Shown: positions 1-8,160 of the stretch, piece after piece
Numbering within the stretch: the first letter of the stretch is position 1
Layout of the letters: the number at the start of each line of letters is the position of its first letter
Assembly: GCF_000633515.1 (NCBI RefSeq)
Contig: NZ_AYMP01000069.1
Span: 1 to 56,361, forward strand
From: Morganella morganii H1r
GTDB lineage: Bacteria > Pseudomonadota > Gammaproteobacteria > Enterobacterales > Enterobacteriaceae
Direction: 5' to 3'
Length of the DNA stretch: 56,361 nt
Program-made: the position numbers and the translations under genes
Notes under the pieces: model-generated
Databases searched by the model: none
Told to the model about the DNA's origin: nothing
What the model saw: the letters and a program-made list of their open reading frames with translations, nothing else

Positions 1-143
1 AAAAATTTTTTAAAAATTATAAAATATTTTTATTTTTTATTTTTTATTTAATTAAAGTAAAAAATAAGGTTAATTTGTCGGGTTTGTGTTACTTAAAACG
101 AACAAATTAACCTAATATTTACGTTTATGGCTGTTTATGATGA
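1..143. other. AT-rich intergenic stretch at window edge
   Basis: The first 60 bases are almost pure A and T, with several runs of T and A, and the rest up to the end of ycaO stays AT-rich. No open reading frame or RNA gene is visible. The neighbouring gene to the left lies outside the window. The base composition suits a promoter upstream element or an H-NS target, but nothing here proves either. Confidence 0.6.
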
Positions 144-1925
144 TTAAAACGCATTTTTATCTTTTTGCCAAAAATGCGTTTTTGCTTTTTGCAATTTTTC
201 ATAAGCCGCCAGCAGTGCCTGATGCGCAGGAAATGCGGTTAAATTATTATCTGATGCGCATAACCCGAAGAAACAGTTTTTGTCGTTCAGGGCATCCAGG
301 GCCGCATTCAGGGTTTCCTGACCATACATACGGGCAAACGCCGGCAGGTACTGTTCTGTGTTGCGCTCCGGCTCCTGCGTCAGTAATAACAGGGTATGCA
401 GGCAGCGGTAATAATTTGCCCGCTCAGCACTGAGGACACTGGCGTTGAAGTCCTGTGTCCACTCCACCCAGGCCAGCGCCTGATCGGTATCGCCGCCTGC
501 CAGTGCCAGCATGGATTTCAGTTCACCGATGCGCAGGGTGGACCAGCCGTTATCTTTCCCGGCGGCAATGCCCAGCAATTCACGGACACGGGTAAAGTCG
601 TCATGGCCTTCTTCATCCAGCTGTGCCAGCAGAGAGAGATAATCTTCCGCGCTGTAACGGCTTTCCGGCAGTGCGAGAATGGTTTCACGCAGATGAATAC
701 CCATGGCGTTATTCGCCATATGCAAATCTTCCGCCGGATAGATATCTGACATGCCCGGCACCAGAATACGGCAGGCATATACACCGAGATGTTCATAATC
801 GGCGATATACACTTCATGGCCGGATGCCGCGAACTGTCCCATCAGTGTGGTGAATTCTTCTTCGGTGGTGCCGCGGAACTGCCAGTCAGCGAAATCATAA
901 TCCGCATCCTGTTTAAACAGATCCCAGCTGATCAGACCGCTTGAATCGATAAAGTGGGTTTCCAGGTTGGTCTGATCCGCCACTTCTTCATCATCAAAGG
1001 TCGGTGCGGTGAAGACGTCGAGGTCTTTCAGGCTGCGTCCCTGTAACAGCTCAGTGACAGTCCGCTCCAGAGCAACACCGAAATCAGGATGAGCACCGAA
1101 AGAGGCGAAACAGGTACCGTTGGCCGGGTTAAACAGCACCACACAGATGACCGGGTACTGACCGCCGAGTGAGGCATCAAAGCAGAAGATCGGGAAGCCT
1201 TCGCTTTCCAGGGTGCGGATTGACTCAACAACCTGCGGATAACGCGCCAGCACCGCTTCCGGGATCGCCGGTAAGCTGATGCGCTCAGCAATAATGCGGT
1301 TTTTCACATAACGTTCAAAGACTTCTGATAATCCCTGCACGCGGGCTTCATTGCGGGTGTTCCCGGCGGACATGCCGTTGGACACATACAGGTTGGCGAC
1401 GATATTCATCGGAATATAAACCGTTTTGCCGTCAGACTGCCGGGTAAACGGCAGGGCGCAGATACCGCGCTCCTCATTGGAGGATTGCAGATCAATCAGC
1501 TGGCTGCCCTGCAAATCATTTTCCGGATCGTAATAGTCGCGCAGATACTGATCGAGAATACCGTCCGGCAGCGAGTCATCTTCTGTCAGCGGGAACCACT
1601 TCTCATCCGGATAGTGAACAAACTCCCCGCTGGCAATGGTTTCGCCCAGCCAGAAATCGGCAAAAAAGTAGTTGGTGGACAGACGCTCAAAATACTCGCC
1701 CAGCGCGGAGGCCAGCGCGGCTTTTTTCGTGGCGCCTTTACCGTTGGTAAAACAGAGCGGACAATCAGTATCACGGATATGCACAGACCAGACGTTTGGT
1801 ACCGGGTTGAGCCACGAGGCTTCTTCAATATTGAAACCCAGCTGCTGCAATTTCTGCTGAAAACGGCTGATGGAATCTTCAAGGGCGGCATCTTTGCCGG
1901 GAATAAAAGTATGTGTTTGCGTCAT
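144..1925 (-). CDS. ycaO: YcaO, ribosomal protein S12 methylthiotransferase accessory factor
   Basis: Stand-alone YcaO-family protein of 593 residues; E. coli YcaO has 586. The N-terminal sequence (MTQTHTFIPGKDAALEDSI) matches the family start closely. The first two thirds form the ATP-binding YcaO fold, and the C-terminal third is the helical, TPR-like extension of the E. coli type. In E. coli it supports RimO-dependent beta-methylthiolation of S12 in the cytosol. No azole or thioamide RiPP cyclodehydratase partner or precursor peptide lies next to it within the window, which favours the housekeeping role. A GTG three codons upstream (1934) stays open in frame, but the ATG at 1925 has the family N-terminus and is preferred. 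The gene is transcribed away from serC. Confidence 0.93.
   Translation of the reverse strand: MTQTHTFIPGKDAALEDSISRFQQKLQQLGFNIEEASWLNPVPNVWSVHIRDTDCPLCFTNGKGATKKAALASALGEYFERLSTNYFFADFWLGETIASGEFVHYPDEKWFPLTEDDSLPDGILDQYLRDYYDPENDLQGSQLIDLQSSNEERGICALPFTRQSDGKTVYIPMNIVANLYVSNGMSAGNTRNEARVQGLSEVFERYVKNRIIAERISLPAIPEAVLARYPQVVESIRTLESEGFPIFCFDASLGGQYPVICVVLFNPANGTCFASFGAHPDFGVALERTVTELLQGRSLKDLDVFTAPTFDDEEVADQTNLETHFIDSSGLISWDLFKQDADYDFADWQFRGTTEEEFTTLMGQFAASGHEVYIADYEHLGVYACRILVPGMSDIYPAEDLHMANNAMGIHLRETILALPESRYSAEDYLSLLAQLDEEGHDDFTRVRELLGIAAGKDNGWSTLRIGELKSMLALAGGDTDQALAWVEWTQDFNASVLSAERANYYRCLHTLLLLTQEPERNTEQYLPAFARMYGQETLNAALDALNDKNCFFGLCASDNNLTAFPAHQALLAAYEKLQKAKTHFWQKDKNAF
146..182 (-). 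terminator. ycaO terminator overlapping its last codons
   Basis: A perfect 13-bp inverted repeat (AAAACGCATTTTT at 146-158 and its complement at 170-182, 11-base loop) spans the last codons and stop of ycaO. Read on the minus strand the right arm ends in GCGTTTT and contains the first base of the TAA stop. The flanking A and T runs make it potentially bidirectional. The final residues of YcaO (KTHFWQKDKNAF) are therefore encoded by the terminator hairpin. Confidence 0.8.
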
Positions 1926-2278
1926 GGGATCCACAATTGCTGTAACGGCCCGCTGTACGCGGACTCAGGAATACCGGGGAAGAAAGGCGCACATAATACG
2001 GATTTTTCGTGTCAGCGGCTACCTTTGTGAATGTAAAGTTACCGCCGGGTTATTCCGCTGTATTTCCGTTGTCCGTCATGTATCGCCGGAAATGCATTAT
2101 ATAATATTCCGGTCTGCGGGTCAGATGTGGTCAGATATTCTGCCGGACGATAAAAAGGGTTTAGCGCCCATCATGCAATAAGCATTGCAGCGAAGGGTGG
2201 GGAGTGATAAAACCGACAGACAAGGCATATTCATACGATGGATATACAGGGCGTTAATTTACAGATAGGGTGAGGTCA
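1926..2278. promoter_or_regulatory. Divergent ycaO/serC control region
   Basis: A 353-bp non-coding stretch between divergent genes, so it must hold both promoters. A TATAAT at 2100-2105 sits inside an inverted repeat CCGGAA (2086-2091) / TTCCGG (2107-2112). No convincing -35 element lies at the right distance on the plus strand, so the box is only a candidate. serC is Lrp- and CRP-controlled in E. coli; I could not recognise those sites here. Confidence 0.4.
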
Positions 2279-3364
2279 ATGAGTCAGGTATACAACTTTA
2301 GTGCCGGTCCGGCTATGCTGCCGGTTGAAGTGCTGCGCCGTGCTGAGCAGGAACTGTGCAACTGGCGCGGGCTCGGCACCTCAATCATGGAAATCAGCCA
2401 CCGCAGCAAAGAGTTTATGTCGGTGGCAAAGGAAGCGGAAAATAATCTGCGCCAGATCCTCGCGGTGCCGGATAACTATAAAGTGCTGTTTTGTCACGGC
2501 GGCGCACGCGGACATTTTGCCGCACTGCCGATGAACCTGCTGGGTGAGAAAACCAAAGCGGATTATGTGGTGGGCGGATACTGGGCGGAATGTGCGGCAG
2601 AAGAAGCAAAAAAATACTGCACACCGAACATTATTAATGTCAGAACCGAATCGGAAGACGGCATCGGCGTGAAGCCGATGAGCGAATGGCAGCTCAGTGA
2701 TGATGCAGCCTATGTTCACTACTGCCCGAATGAAACCATTGATGGTATTGCCATTCATGAAGAGCCGGACTTCGGCGATAAAATCGTGATTGCGGATTAC
2801 TCCTCTGCCATTCTGTCAAAACCGCTGGATGTCAGCCGTTTCGGGGTGATTTATGCGGGCGCGCAGAAAAATATCGGCCCGGCCGGGCTGACCCTGGTGA
2901 TTATCCGTGAGGATCTGCTGGGCAAAGCGCGCAGAGAAACCCCGTCCATCCTCGATTATACCGTGCTGAGCGGTTGTGATTCCATGTTCAATACCCCGCC
3001 GACCTTTGCCTGGTATCTCTCCGGCATGGTCTTTAAATGGCTGATTGAACAGGGTGGTTTACAGGAAATCGCCCGGATCAACTATGACAAAGCACAACTG
3101 CTTTATTCTGCGGTGGATCACAGTGATTTCTATATTAACCGTGTGGCGGCAGCCAACCGTTCACTGATGAACGTACCGTTCCAGATGTCTGATCCGTCAC
3201 TGGACAGCAAATTCCTCGCCGAAGCACAGGCACAGGGACTGGTCTCCCTGAAAGGGCACAAAGTCGCCGGCGGGATGCGCGCCTCCATTTATAATGCGAT
3301 GCCGTATGAAGGCGTGCGCGCACTGGCTGAGTTTATGGCGGAGTTTGAAAGCCGTCACAGCTGA
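2279..3364 (+). CDS. serC: Phosphoserine/phosphohydroxythreonine aminotransferase
   Basis: SerC converts 3-phosphohydroxypyruvate to phosphoserine, and 3-hydroxy-2-oxo-4-phosphooxybutanoate to phosphohydroxythreonine for vitamin B6 synthesis. It is a cytosolic class V PLP aminotransferase. The product has 361 residues, near the 362 of E. coli. It opens with the family start [15 protein letters not shown] and carries the PLP-lysine motif [11 protein letters not shown] near residue 198. The ATG at 2279 is preferred over the upstream in-frame GTG at 2270, because it gives the family N-terminus and has GGTGAGG in front. aroA follows 85 bp downstream with no clear terminator between, as in the classical serC-aroA operon linking serine, pyridoxine and aromatic synthesis. 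Confidence 0.97.
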   Translation: MSQVYNFSAGPAMLPVEVLRRAEQELCNWRGLGTSIMEISHRSKEFMSVAKEAENNLRQILAVPDNYKVLFCHGGARGHFAALPMNLLGEKTKADYVVGGYWAECAAEEAKKYCTPNIINVRTESEDGIGVKPMSEWQLSDDAAYVHYCPNETIDGIAIHEEPDFGDKIVIADYSSAILSKPLDVSRFGVIYAGAQKNIGPAGLTLVIIREDLLGKARRETPSILDYTVLSGCDSMFNTPPTFAWYLSGMVFKWLIEQGGLQEIARINYDKAQLLYSAVDHSDFYINRVAAANRSLMNVPFQMSDPSLDSKFLAEAQAQGLVSLKGHKVAGGMRASIYNAMPYEGVRALAEFMAEFESRHS

Positions 3365-3449
3365 TTTGTTGCAGATACTTTTCCGGGACCGGGTAAGCAT
3401 CCGGCCCCGTTTTTCGTTTTTATGTTTACACACCGGAGAATAACTTCGT

Positions 3450-4727
3450 ATGGATTCCCTGACGTTACAACCCATCGCCCGCATTAACGGGACGATTAAC
3501 CTGCCCGGCTCCAAGAGTGTCTCCAACCGGGCACTGCTGCTGGCGGCACAGGCAGCGGGCACAACACGCCTTATCAACCTGCTCGACAGTGATGATATCC
3601 GCCATATGCTCAGTGCACTGCGGGAACTGGGGATCCGTTATCAGCTTTCTGACGATAAAACTGAATGCATTGTGGAAGGTCAGGGCAAACCGATCAGCGG
3701 GTTTAAAGGTATTGAATTGTTCCTGGGCAATGCCGGAACGGCGATGCGCCCGCTGACGGCGGCACTGTGTCTCGGGGATAATGACATTATCCTGACCGGC
3801 GAACCGCGTATGAAAGAGCGTCCGATTGGCCATCTGACCGATGCACTGCGTCAGGGCGGCGCACAGATTGATTTCCCTGAGAATGACGGTTATCCGCCGT
3901 TGCGGATCCGCGGTGGTTTTACCGGCGGGCGTATCAGTGTGGACGGTTCCGTATCCAGCCAGTTCCTGACTGCGCTGCTGATGGCAGCACCACCGGCGGA
4001 GAATGACACCGAAATTACCATCTCCGGCGAGCTGGTCTCCAAACCGTATATCGATATCACGCTGGCAATGATGTCCGTGTTTGGTATCACGGTGGTGAAT
4101 GAAGATTACCGGCGTTTCCTGATCAAAGGAAAACAGCAGTATCAGTCCCCGGGAGAATATCTGGTGGAGGGGGATGCCTCATCCGCCTCCTATTTCCTTG
4201 CAGCGGCAGCCATTAAAGGCGGCACGGTGCGGGTTACCGGTATCGGGCGTAACAGTCTGCAGGGGGACACCCAATTTGCCGCAGTGCTGGAAAAAATGGG
4301 TGCGAAAGTGACGTTTGCGGACACGTACATTGAATGCACCCGCGATACTCTGCACGGCATCGATATGGACATGAACGCTATCCCGGATGCGGCGATGACG
4401 ATTGCCACCACCGCGCTGTTCGCCGAAGGGACAACCACTATCCGCAATATCTATAACTGGCGGGTGAAAGAGACGGATCGTCTCAGCGCAATGGCCACTG
4501 AACTGCGTAAAGTCGGTGCACAGGTGGAAGAAGGACATGATTACATTCAGGTCACCCCGCCGGCAAAATTGCAGCATGCGGACATTGAAACCTATAACGA
4601 TCACCGTATCGCCATGTGTTTCTCGCTGGTGGCACTGTCAGACACCCCGGTCACGATCCTCGATCCGGGCTGTACGGCAAAAACCTTCCCCGGCTACTTC
4701 AGTGAGCTGGCGGCACTGTCAGAATAA
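3450..4727 (+). CDS. aroA: 5-enolpyruvylshikimate-3-phosphate synthase
   Basis: AroA joins phosphoenolpyruvate to shikimate-3-phosphate, the sixth step of the shikimate pathway. The product has 425 residues against 427 in E. coli. The N-terminal substrate loop [16 protein letters not shown] and the class I signature [16 protein letters not shown] are intact. The glycine and proline of GNAGTAMRP are those of glyphosate-sensitive enzymes. The substrate-binding [12 protein letters not shown] and the late [11 protein letters not shown] motif are also present. It is the second gene of the serC operon. A GGAG lies 13 bases before the ATG. A short hairpin follows at 4730-4756. Confidence 0.97.
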   Translation: MDSLTLQPIARINGTINLPGSKSVSNRALLLAAQAAGTTRLINLLDSDDIRHMLSALRELGIRYQLSDDKTECIVEGQGKPISGFKGIELFLGNAGTAMRPLTAALCLGDNDIILTGEPRMKERPIGHLTDALRQGGAQIDFPENDGYPPLRIRGGFTGGRISVDGSVSSQFLTALLMAAPPAENDTEITISGELVSKPYIDITLAMMSVFGITVVNEDYRRFLIKGKQQYQSPGEYLVEGDASSASYFLAAAAIKGGTVRVTGIGRNSLQGDTQFAAVLEKMGAKVTFADTYIECTRDTLHGIDMDMNAIPDAAMTIATTALFAEGTTTIRNIYNWRVKETDRLSAMATELRKVGAQVEEGHDYIQVTPPAKLQHADIETYNDHRIAMCFSLVALSDTPVTILDPGCTAKTFPGYFSELAALSE

Positions 4728-4729
4728 AA

Positions 4730-4756
4730 AAACGCCGTTCTGCGTGCAGGGCGTTT
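4730..4756 (+). terminator. Weak hairpin after aroA
   Basis: AAACGCC (4730-4736) pairs with GGCGTTT (4750-4756) across a 13-base loop, starting three bases after the aroA stop. The T tail is short (TTTCCTC), so termination may be partial. Confidence 0.45.
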
Positions 4757-4777
4757 CCTCTGCTGTCACAGATGCGT

Positions 4778-4843
4778 ATAATACGGGCATCTTTTTTCAG
4801 GCGGCCGTTGTCACGGCCGCCGGACTGCGACAGGAGAGCGCGC
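4778..4843 (+). promoter_or_regulatory. cmk leader: candidate -10 box and GC-rich hairpin
   Basis: A perfect TATAAT (4778-4783, in GCGTATAATACGGG) lies 61 bases before cmk; a TTTCCT 17 bases further up is the best, poor, -35. Between them and the ribosome binding site is a perfect 8-bp GC-only stem, GGCGGCCG (4800-4807) and CGGCCGCC (4814-4821), with loop TTGTCA. It is not followed by T residues. The Shine-Dalgarno AGGAGA comes ten bases after the stem, so the hairpin could affect translation start. That role is inference. Confidence 0.5.
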
Positions 4844-5533
4844 ATGGCAGTATATGTTCCGATCATTACCATTGACGGCCCGAGCGGCGCGGGCAAAGGC
4901 ACCCTTTGTCACGCACTGGCAAACGAAATGGGATGGCATTTACTGGACTCCGGCGCAATTTACCGCGTTCTGGCACTGGCGGCACTGCATCATCATGTGG
5001 ATATCACCTCGGAAGATGCACTGGTTCCGCTGGCGGCTAATCTGGATGTGAAATTCCTGGCAAAAGACACCGGCCCTGAGACCATTCTGGAAGGTGAGGA
5101 TGTCAGCCGGGCTATCCGTCAGGAAGAAGTGGGGATGACGGCCTCACAAATCGCGGCATTTCCGCGTGTCCGTGAAGCGCTGCTGCGCCGCCAGCGCGCA
5201 TTCCGTGTGGCGCCGGGCCTGATTGCCGACGGCCGCGACATGGGCACGGTGGTGTTCCCGGATGCTCCGGTGAAAATTTTTCTTGACGCGAGTGCGCAGG
5301 AGCGCGCCCACCGCCGGATGAAGCAGTTGCAGGACAAAGGCTTTAGTGTTAATTTTGACCGCCTTCTTGCTGAGATAGAAGAGCGCGATTTCCGCGACCG
5401 CAACCGTGCGGTTGCCCCGCTGGTGGCTGCCGGTGATGCGCTGATTCTGGACTCAACAACCATGTCAATTGATGACGTTATTGCCGAAGCCCTCCGGTAT
5501 ACGAAGGCAAAACTGGCAGAAACGGCGGAATGA
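4844..5533 (+). CDS. cmk: Cytidylate kinase
   Basis: Cmk phosphorylates CMP and dCMP with ATP, recycling CMP from lipid and RNA turnover. The product has 229 residues (E. coli 227). A Walker A loop GPSGAGKGT is at residues 12-20; the CMP-binding segments [20 protein letters not shown] and [20 protein letters not shown] and the lid region [14 protein letters not shown] follow. The ATG at 4844 has AGGAGA eight bases upstream and gives the family N-terminus. rpsA lies downstream, as in E. coli, where readthrough from cmk contributes to rpsA transcription. Confidence 0.96.
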   Translation: MAVYVPIITIDGPSGAGKGTLCHALANEMGWHLLDSGAIYRVLALAALHHHVDITSEDALVPLAANLDVKFLAKDTGPETILEGEDVSRAIRQEEVGMTASQIAAFPRVREALLRRQRAFRVAPGLIADGRDMGTVVFPDAPVKIFLDASAQERAHRRMKQLQDKGFSVNFDRLLAEIEERDFRDRNRAVAPLVAAGDALILDSTTMSIDDVIAEALRYTKAKLAETAE

Positions 5534-5601
5534 TAAACAATATTTGCGGAAAATCTGACTGAAAACGTGTTTTTTAGTAGGTTTCTGTATTCGTTTTTGT
5601 T

Positions 5602-5759
5602 TATAATGTTAAGTTGAAGTTTTTTACCGGCAGAGAACAAGGCAAAGAAGCAGTTTTCTGCCACCCCTTTGTGACAAGGAATGTTGCAAGGTATGTGAAA
5701 CAACCCCATTCGGCCGGATGCTAAATGGACGTTAATACTTAAACACTTGAAGATCAAAC
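5602..5759 (+). promoter_or_regulatory. rpsA promoter and long autoregulatory leader
   Basis: A TATAAT at 5602-5607 with a poor -35 gives a leader of roughly 145 nt before rpsA. The start codon is preceded by only CTTGAAGATCAAAC, with no proper Shine-Dalgarno. That agrees with known rpsA genes, where a folded leader substitutes for the Shine-Dalgarno and S1 represses its own translation. GGA and AAGGA motifs (for example GACAAGGAATG near 5672 and CCGGATG near 5714) could be loop elements of that fold, but I did not compute a structure. Confidence 0.6.
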
Positions 5760-7433
5760 ATGACTGAATCTTTTGCTCAACTCTTTGAAGAATCCCTGCA
5801 GGCTATCGAAACCCGTCCGGGCGCTATCGTCCGTGGTACTGTTGTCGCTATCGATAAAGACGTAGTTCTGGTTGACGCAGGTCTGAAATCAGAATCTGCT
5901 ATCCCGGTAGAACAGTTCAAAAATGCTCAGGGCGAGCTGGAAATCCAGGTTGGCGACGAAGTTGATGTTGCTCTGGACGCAGTAGAAGACGGTTTCGGTG
6001 AAACTGTTCTGTCCCGCGAGAAAGCAAAACGCCACGAAGCATGGCTGATGCTGGAAAAAGCATACGAAGAAGCTGAGACTGTTACCGGTGTTATCAACGG
6101 TAAAGTTAAAGGCGGTTTCACTGTCGAACTGAACGGCATCCGTGCGTTCCTGCCGGGTTCACTGGTTGATGTGCGTCCTGTTCGTGACACCACGCATCTG
6201 GAAGGCAAAGAGCTTGAGTTCAAAGTAATCAAGCTGGATCAGAAACGCAACAACGTGGTTGTTTCCCGTCGTGCAGTTATCGAGTCAGAAAACAGCGCAG
6301 AGCGCGATCAGCTGCTGGAAAACCTGCAGGAAGGCATGGAAGTTAAAGGTATCGTTAAGAACCTCACTGACTACGGTGCATTCGTTGATCTGGGCGGCGT
6401 TGATGGTCTGCTGCATATCACTGATATGGCGTGGAAACGTGTTAAACACCCAAGCGAAATCGTGAATGTCGGCGACGAAATCACTGTTAAGGTGCTGAAA
6501 TTCGACCGCGAACGTACCCGCGTATCTCTGGGCCTGAAACAGCTGGGCGAAGATCCTTGGGTCGCAATCGCTAAGCGTTACCCTGAGAACACCCGTCTGA
6601 CCGGTCGCGTGACCAACCTGACTGACTACGGCTGCTTCGTTGAAATCGAAGAAGGCGTTGAAGGTCTGGTACACGTTTCTGAAATGGACTGGACCAACAA
6701 AAACATCCACCCATCTAAAGTTGTAAACGTGGGCGACGTTGTTGAAGTTATGGTTCTGGACATCGACGAAGAACGCCGTCGTATCTCCCTGGGCCTGAAG
6801 CAGTGCAAATCTAACCCATGGCAGCAGTTCGCGGAAACCCATAACAAAGGTGACCGCGTTGAAGGTAAAATCAAGTCAATCACTGACTTCGGTATCTTCA
6901 TTGGTTTAGATGGCGGCATCGACGGTCTGGTTCACCTGTCTGACATCTCCTGGAACGTTGCAGGCGAAGAAGCAGTACGTGAATACAAAAAAGGCGACGA
7001 AATCGCAGCTGTTGTTCTGCAGGTTGATGCAGAGCGCGAGCGTATCTCTCTGGGCGTTAAGCAGTTAGCTGAAGATCCGTTCAACAACTACACCGCTGTT
7101 ACCAAGAAAGGTGCTATCGTCACCGGTAAAGTAACTGCAGTAGACGCTAAAGGCGCAACTGTTGAGCTGATGGATGGCGTTGAAGGTTACCTGCGTGCAT
7201 CAGAAGCTTCACGCGATCGCGTTGAAGATGCTACTCTGGTTCTGAGCGTTGGTGATGAAGTTGAAGCTAAATACACCGGTGTTGATCGTAAAAACCGTGT
7301 AATCAATCTGTCTGTACGTGCAAAAGACGAAGCGGATGAGAAAGACGCTATCGCGACTGTGAACAAGCAGGAAGAAGCCGGCTTCTCTAACAACGCAATG
7401 GCAGAAGCTTTCAAAGCAGCTAAAGGCGAGTAA
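5760..7433 (+). CDS. rpsA: 30S ribosomal protein S1
   Basis: S1 binds mRNA on the 30S subunit and is needed to start translation on most messages. The product has 557 residues, the same as E. coli. Six S1 (OB-fold) repeats are readable: two divergent N-terminal ones that dock on the ribosome, then four canonical RNA-binding repeats with the pattern [60 protein letters not shown] and a last shorter one. Codon use is strongly optimised (many GTT, GCT, CGT, AAA, GAA), unlike the neighbouring genes and as expected for a very highly expressed protein. It is followed by a hairpin and ihfB. Confidence 0.98.
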   Translation: MTESFAQLFEESLQAIETRPGAIVRGTVVAIDKDVVLVDAGLKSESAIPVEQFKNAQGELEIQVGDEVDVALDAVEDGFGETVLSREKAKRHEAWLMLEKAYEEAETVTGVINGKVKGGFTVELNGIRAFLPGSLVDVRPVRDTTHLEGKELEFKVIKLDQKRNNVVVSRRAVIESENSAERDQLLENLQEGMEVKGIVKNLTDYGAFVDLGGVDGLLHITDMAWKRVKHPSEIVNVGDEITVKVLKFDRERTRVSLGLKQLGEDPWVAIAKRYPENTRLTGRVTNLTDYGCFVEIEEGVEGLVHVSEMDWTNKNIHPSKVVNVGDVVEVMVLDIDEERRRISLGLKQCKSNPWQQFAETHNKGDRVEGKIKSITDFGIFIGLDGGIDGLVHLSDISWNVAGEEAVREYKKGDEIAAVVLQVDAERERISLGVKQLAEDPFNNYTAVTKKGAIVTGKVTAVDAKGATVELMDGVEGYLRASEASRDRVEDATLVLSVGDEVEAKYTGVDRKNRVINLSVRAKDEADEKDAIATVNKQEEAGFSNNAMAEAFKAAKGE

Positions 7434-7443
7434 TTAAGCAACG

Positions 7444-7469
7444 GCAGGCCGCGCAAGCGGTCTGCTTTT
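7444..7469 (+). terminator. Hairpin between rpsA and ihfB
   Basis: GCAGGCCGC (7444-7452) pairs with GCGGTCTGC (7457-7465) with a GCAA tetraloop and a tail of TTTTA. It looks like a moderate intrinsic terminator or attenuator that limits readthrough from rpsA into ihfB. Confidence 0.7.
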
Positions 7470-7498
7470 ATGATAACCAGGGTAGTCCAGGAGGTTAT

Positions 7499-7783
7499 AT
7501 GACCAAATCTGAACTGATTGAGAAGCTGGCAGGCCAACAATCTCATCTTCCGGCTAAAGTTGTTGAAGAAGCAGTAAAAGAGATCCTTGAGCATATGGCG
7601 GATACGCTCGCTGACGGCGAACGTATTGAAATCCGTGGATTCGGCAGTTTTTCTCTGCACTACCGTGCACCGCGGGTAGGTCGTAACCCAAAAACCGGCG
7701 AACAGGTGGAACTGGAAGGTAAACACGTTCCTCACTTCAAACCGGGCAAAGAGTTACGCGACCGCGCAAATATCTATGCTTGA
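7499..7783 (+). CDS. ihfB: Integration host factor beta subunit
   Basis: IhfB pairs with IhfA; the heterodimer bends DNA sharply at specific sites in replication, recombination and transcription. The product has 94 residues, equal to the family. The start [20 protein letters not shown] and the beta-arm [20 protein letters not shown] with its intercalating proline are conserved. The HU/IHF signature [21 protein letters not shown] spans roughly residues 47-67. AGGAGGT lies just before the ATG. It sits 65 bp behind rpsA and has its own strong terminator. Confidence 0.97.
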   Translation: MTKSELIEKLAGQQSHLPAKVVEEAVKEILEHMADTLADGERIEIRGFGSFSLHYRAPRVGRNPKTGEQVELEGKHVPHFKPGKELRDRANIYA

Positions 7784-7803
7784 TTATTGACAGAGATAAA
7801 TAA

Positions 7804-7830
7804 AAATGACGCCACCGGCGTCATTTTTTT
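7804..7830 (+). terminator. ihfB terminator
   Basis: AAATGACGCC (7804-7813) and GGCGTCATTT (7817-7826) with a 3-base loop, followed by a T run. A textbook intrinsic terminator 20 bases after ihfB. Confidence 0.92.
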
Positions 7831-8160
7831 TGCAGTAAATATTCAATTATCATTATCATAAAAATGTTAACATCGTATTAATGAATTGCGGTTGTATAAG
7901 GTTCTGGTGTTGGCAAGCTGAATTTGTTTATTAATAATAGGTTACGGAAGACATCATATTCAGTTCGTCATAAAATACTATTGGAAAGTAGACTGTATTT
8001 ATAATTAAGCAAATAATTGTGAGTTGACTCGCATAAAATAATTGATCATTTGTATGATTGAAATATAAATTCGTGACGACACGCATTTTTCTATTATCGT
8101 AATAACACGCTATACCCGTCATAACATAATACCGGTCTGTTTACCCTTCCGGTGAGTAAT
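7831..8160. promoter_or_regulatory. AT-rich control region before comEC
   Basis: About 330 bases without a convincing gene, far more AT-rich than the flanking coding DNA. A Fur-box-like run is present on the minus strand at about 7843-7862 (TGATAATGATAATTGAAT), agreeing with the first twelve or so positions of the 19-bp Fur consensus. It presumably carries the promoter of the comEC-msbA-lpxK operon. A 63-codon minus-strand frame at 7931-8122 looks like chance. Confidence 0.45.

Noticed and set aside
144-1934. YcaO as part of a RiPP (azoline/thioamide) cluster
   Set aside because: It is the stand-alone housekeeping type next to serC; no precursor peptide, cyclodehydratase partner or exporter lies beside it within the window.
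7120-7134. matS site in rpsA (GTGCTATCGTCAC)
   Set aside because: Two mismatches in the conserved left arm, and within highly constrained coding DNA.
7931-8122. 63-codon minus-strand frame before comEC
   Set aside because: Very AT-rich, no ribosome site, no recognisable sequence; likely chance in non-coding DNA.
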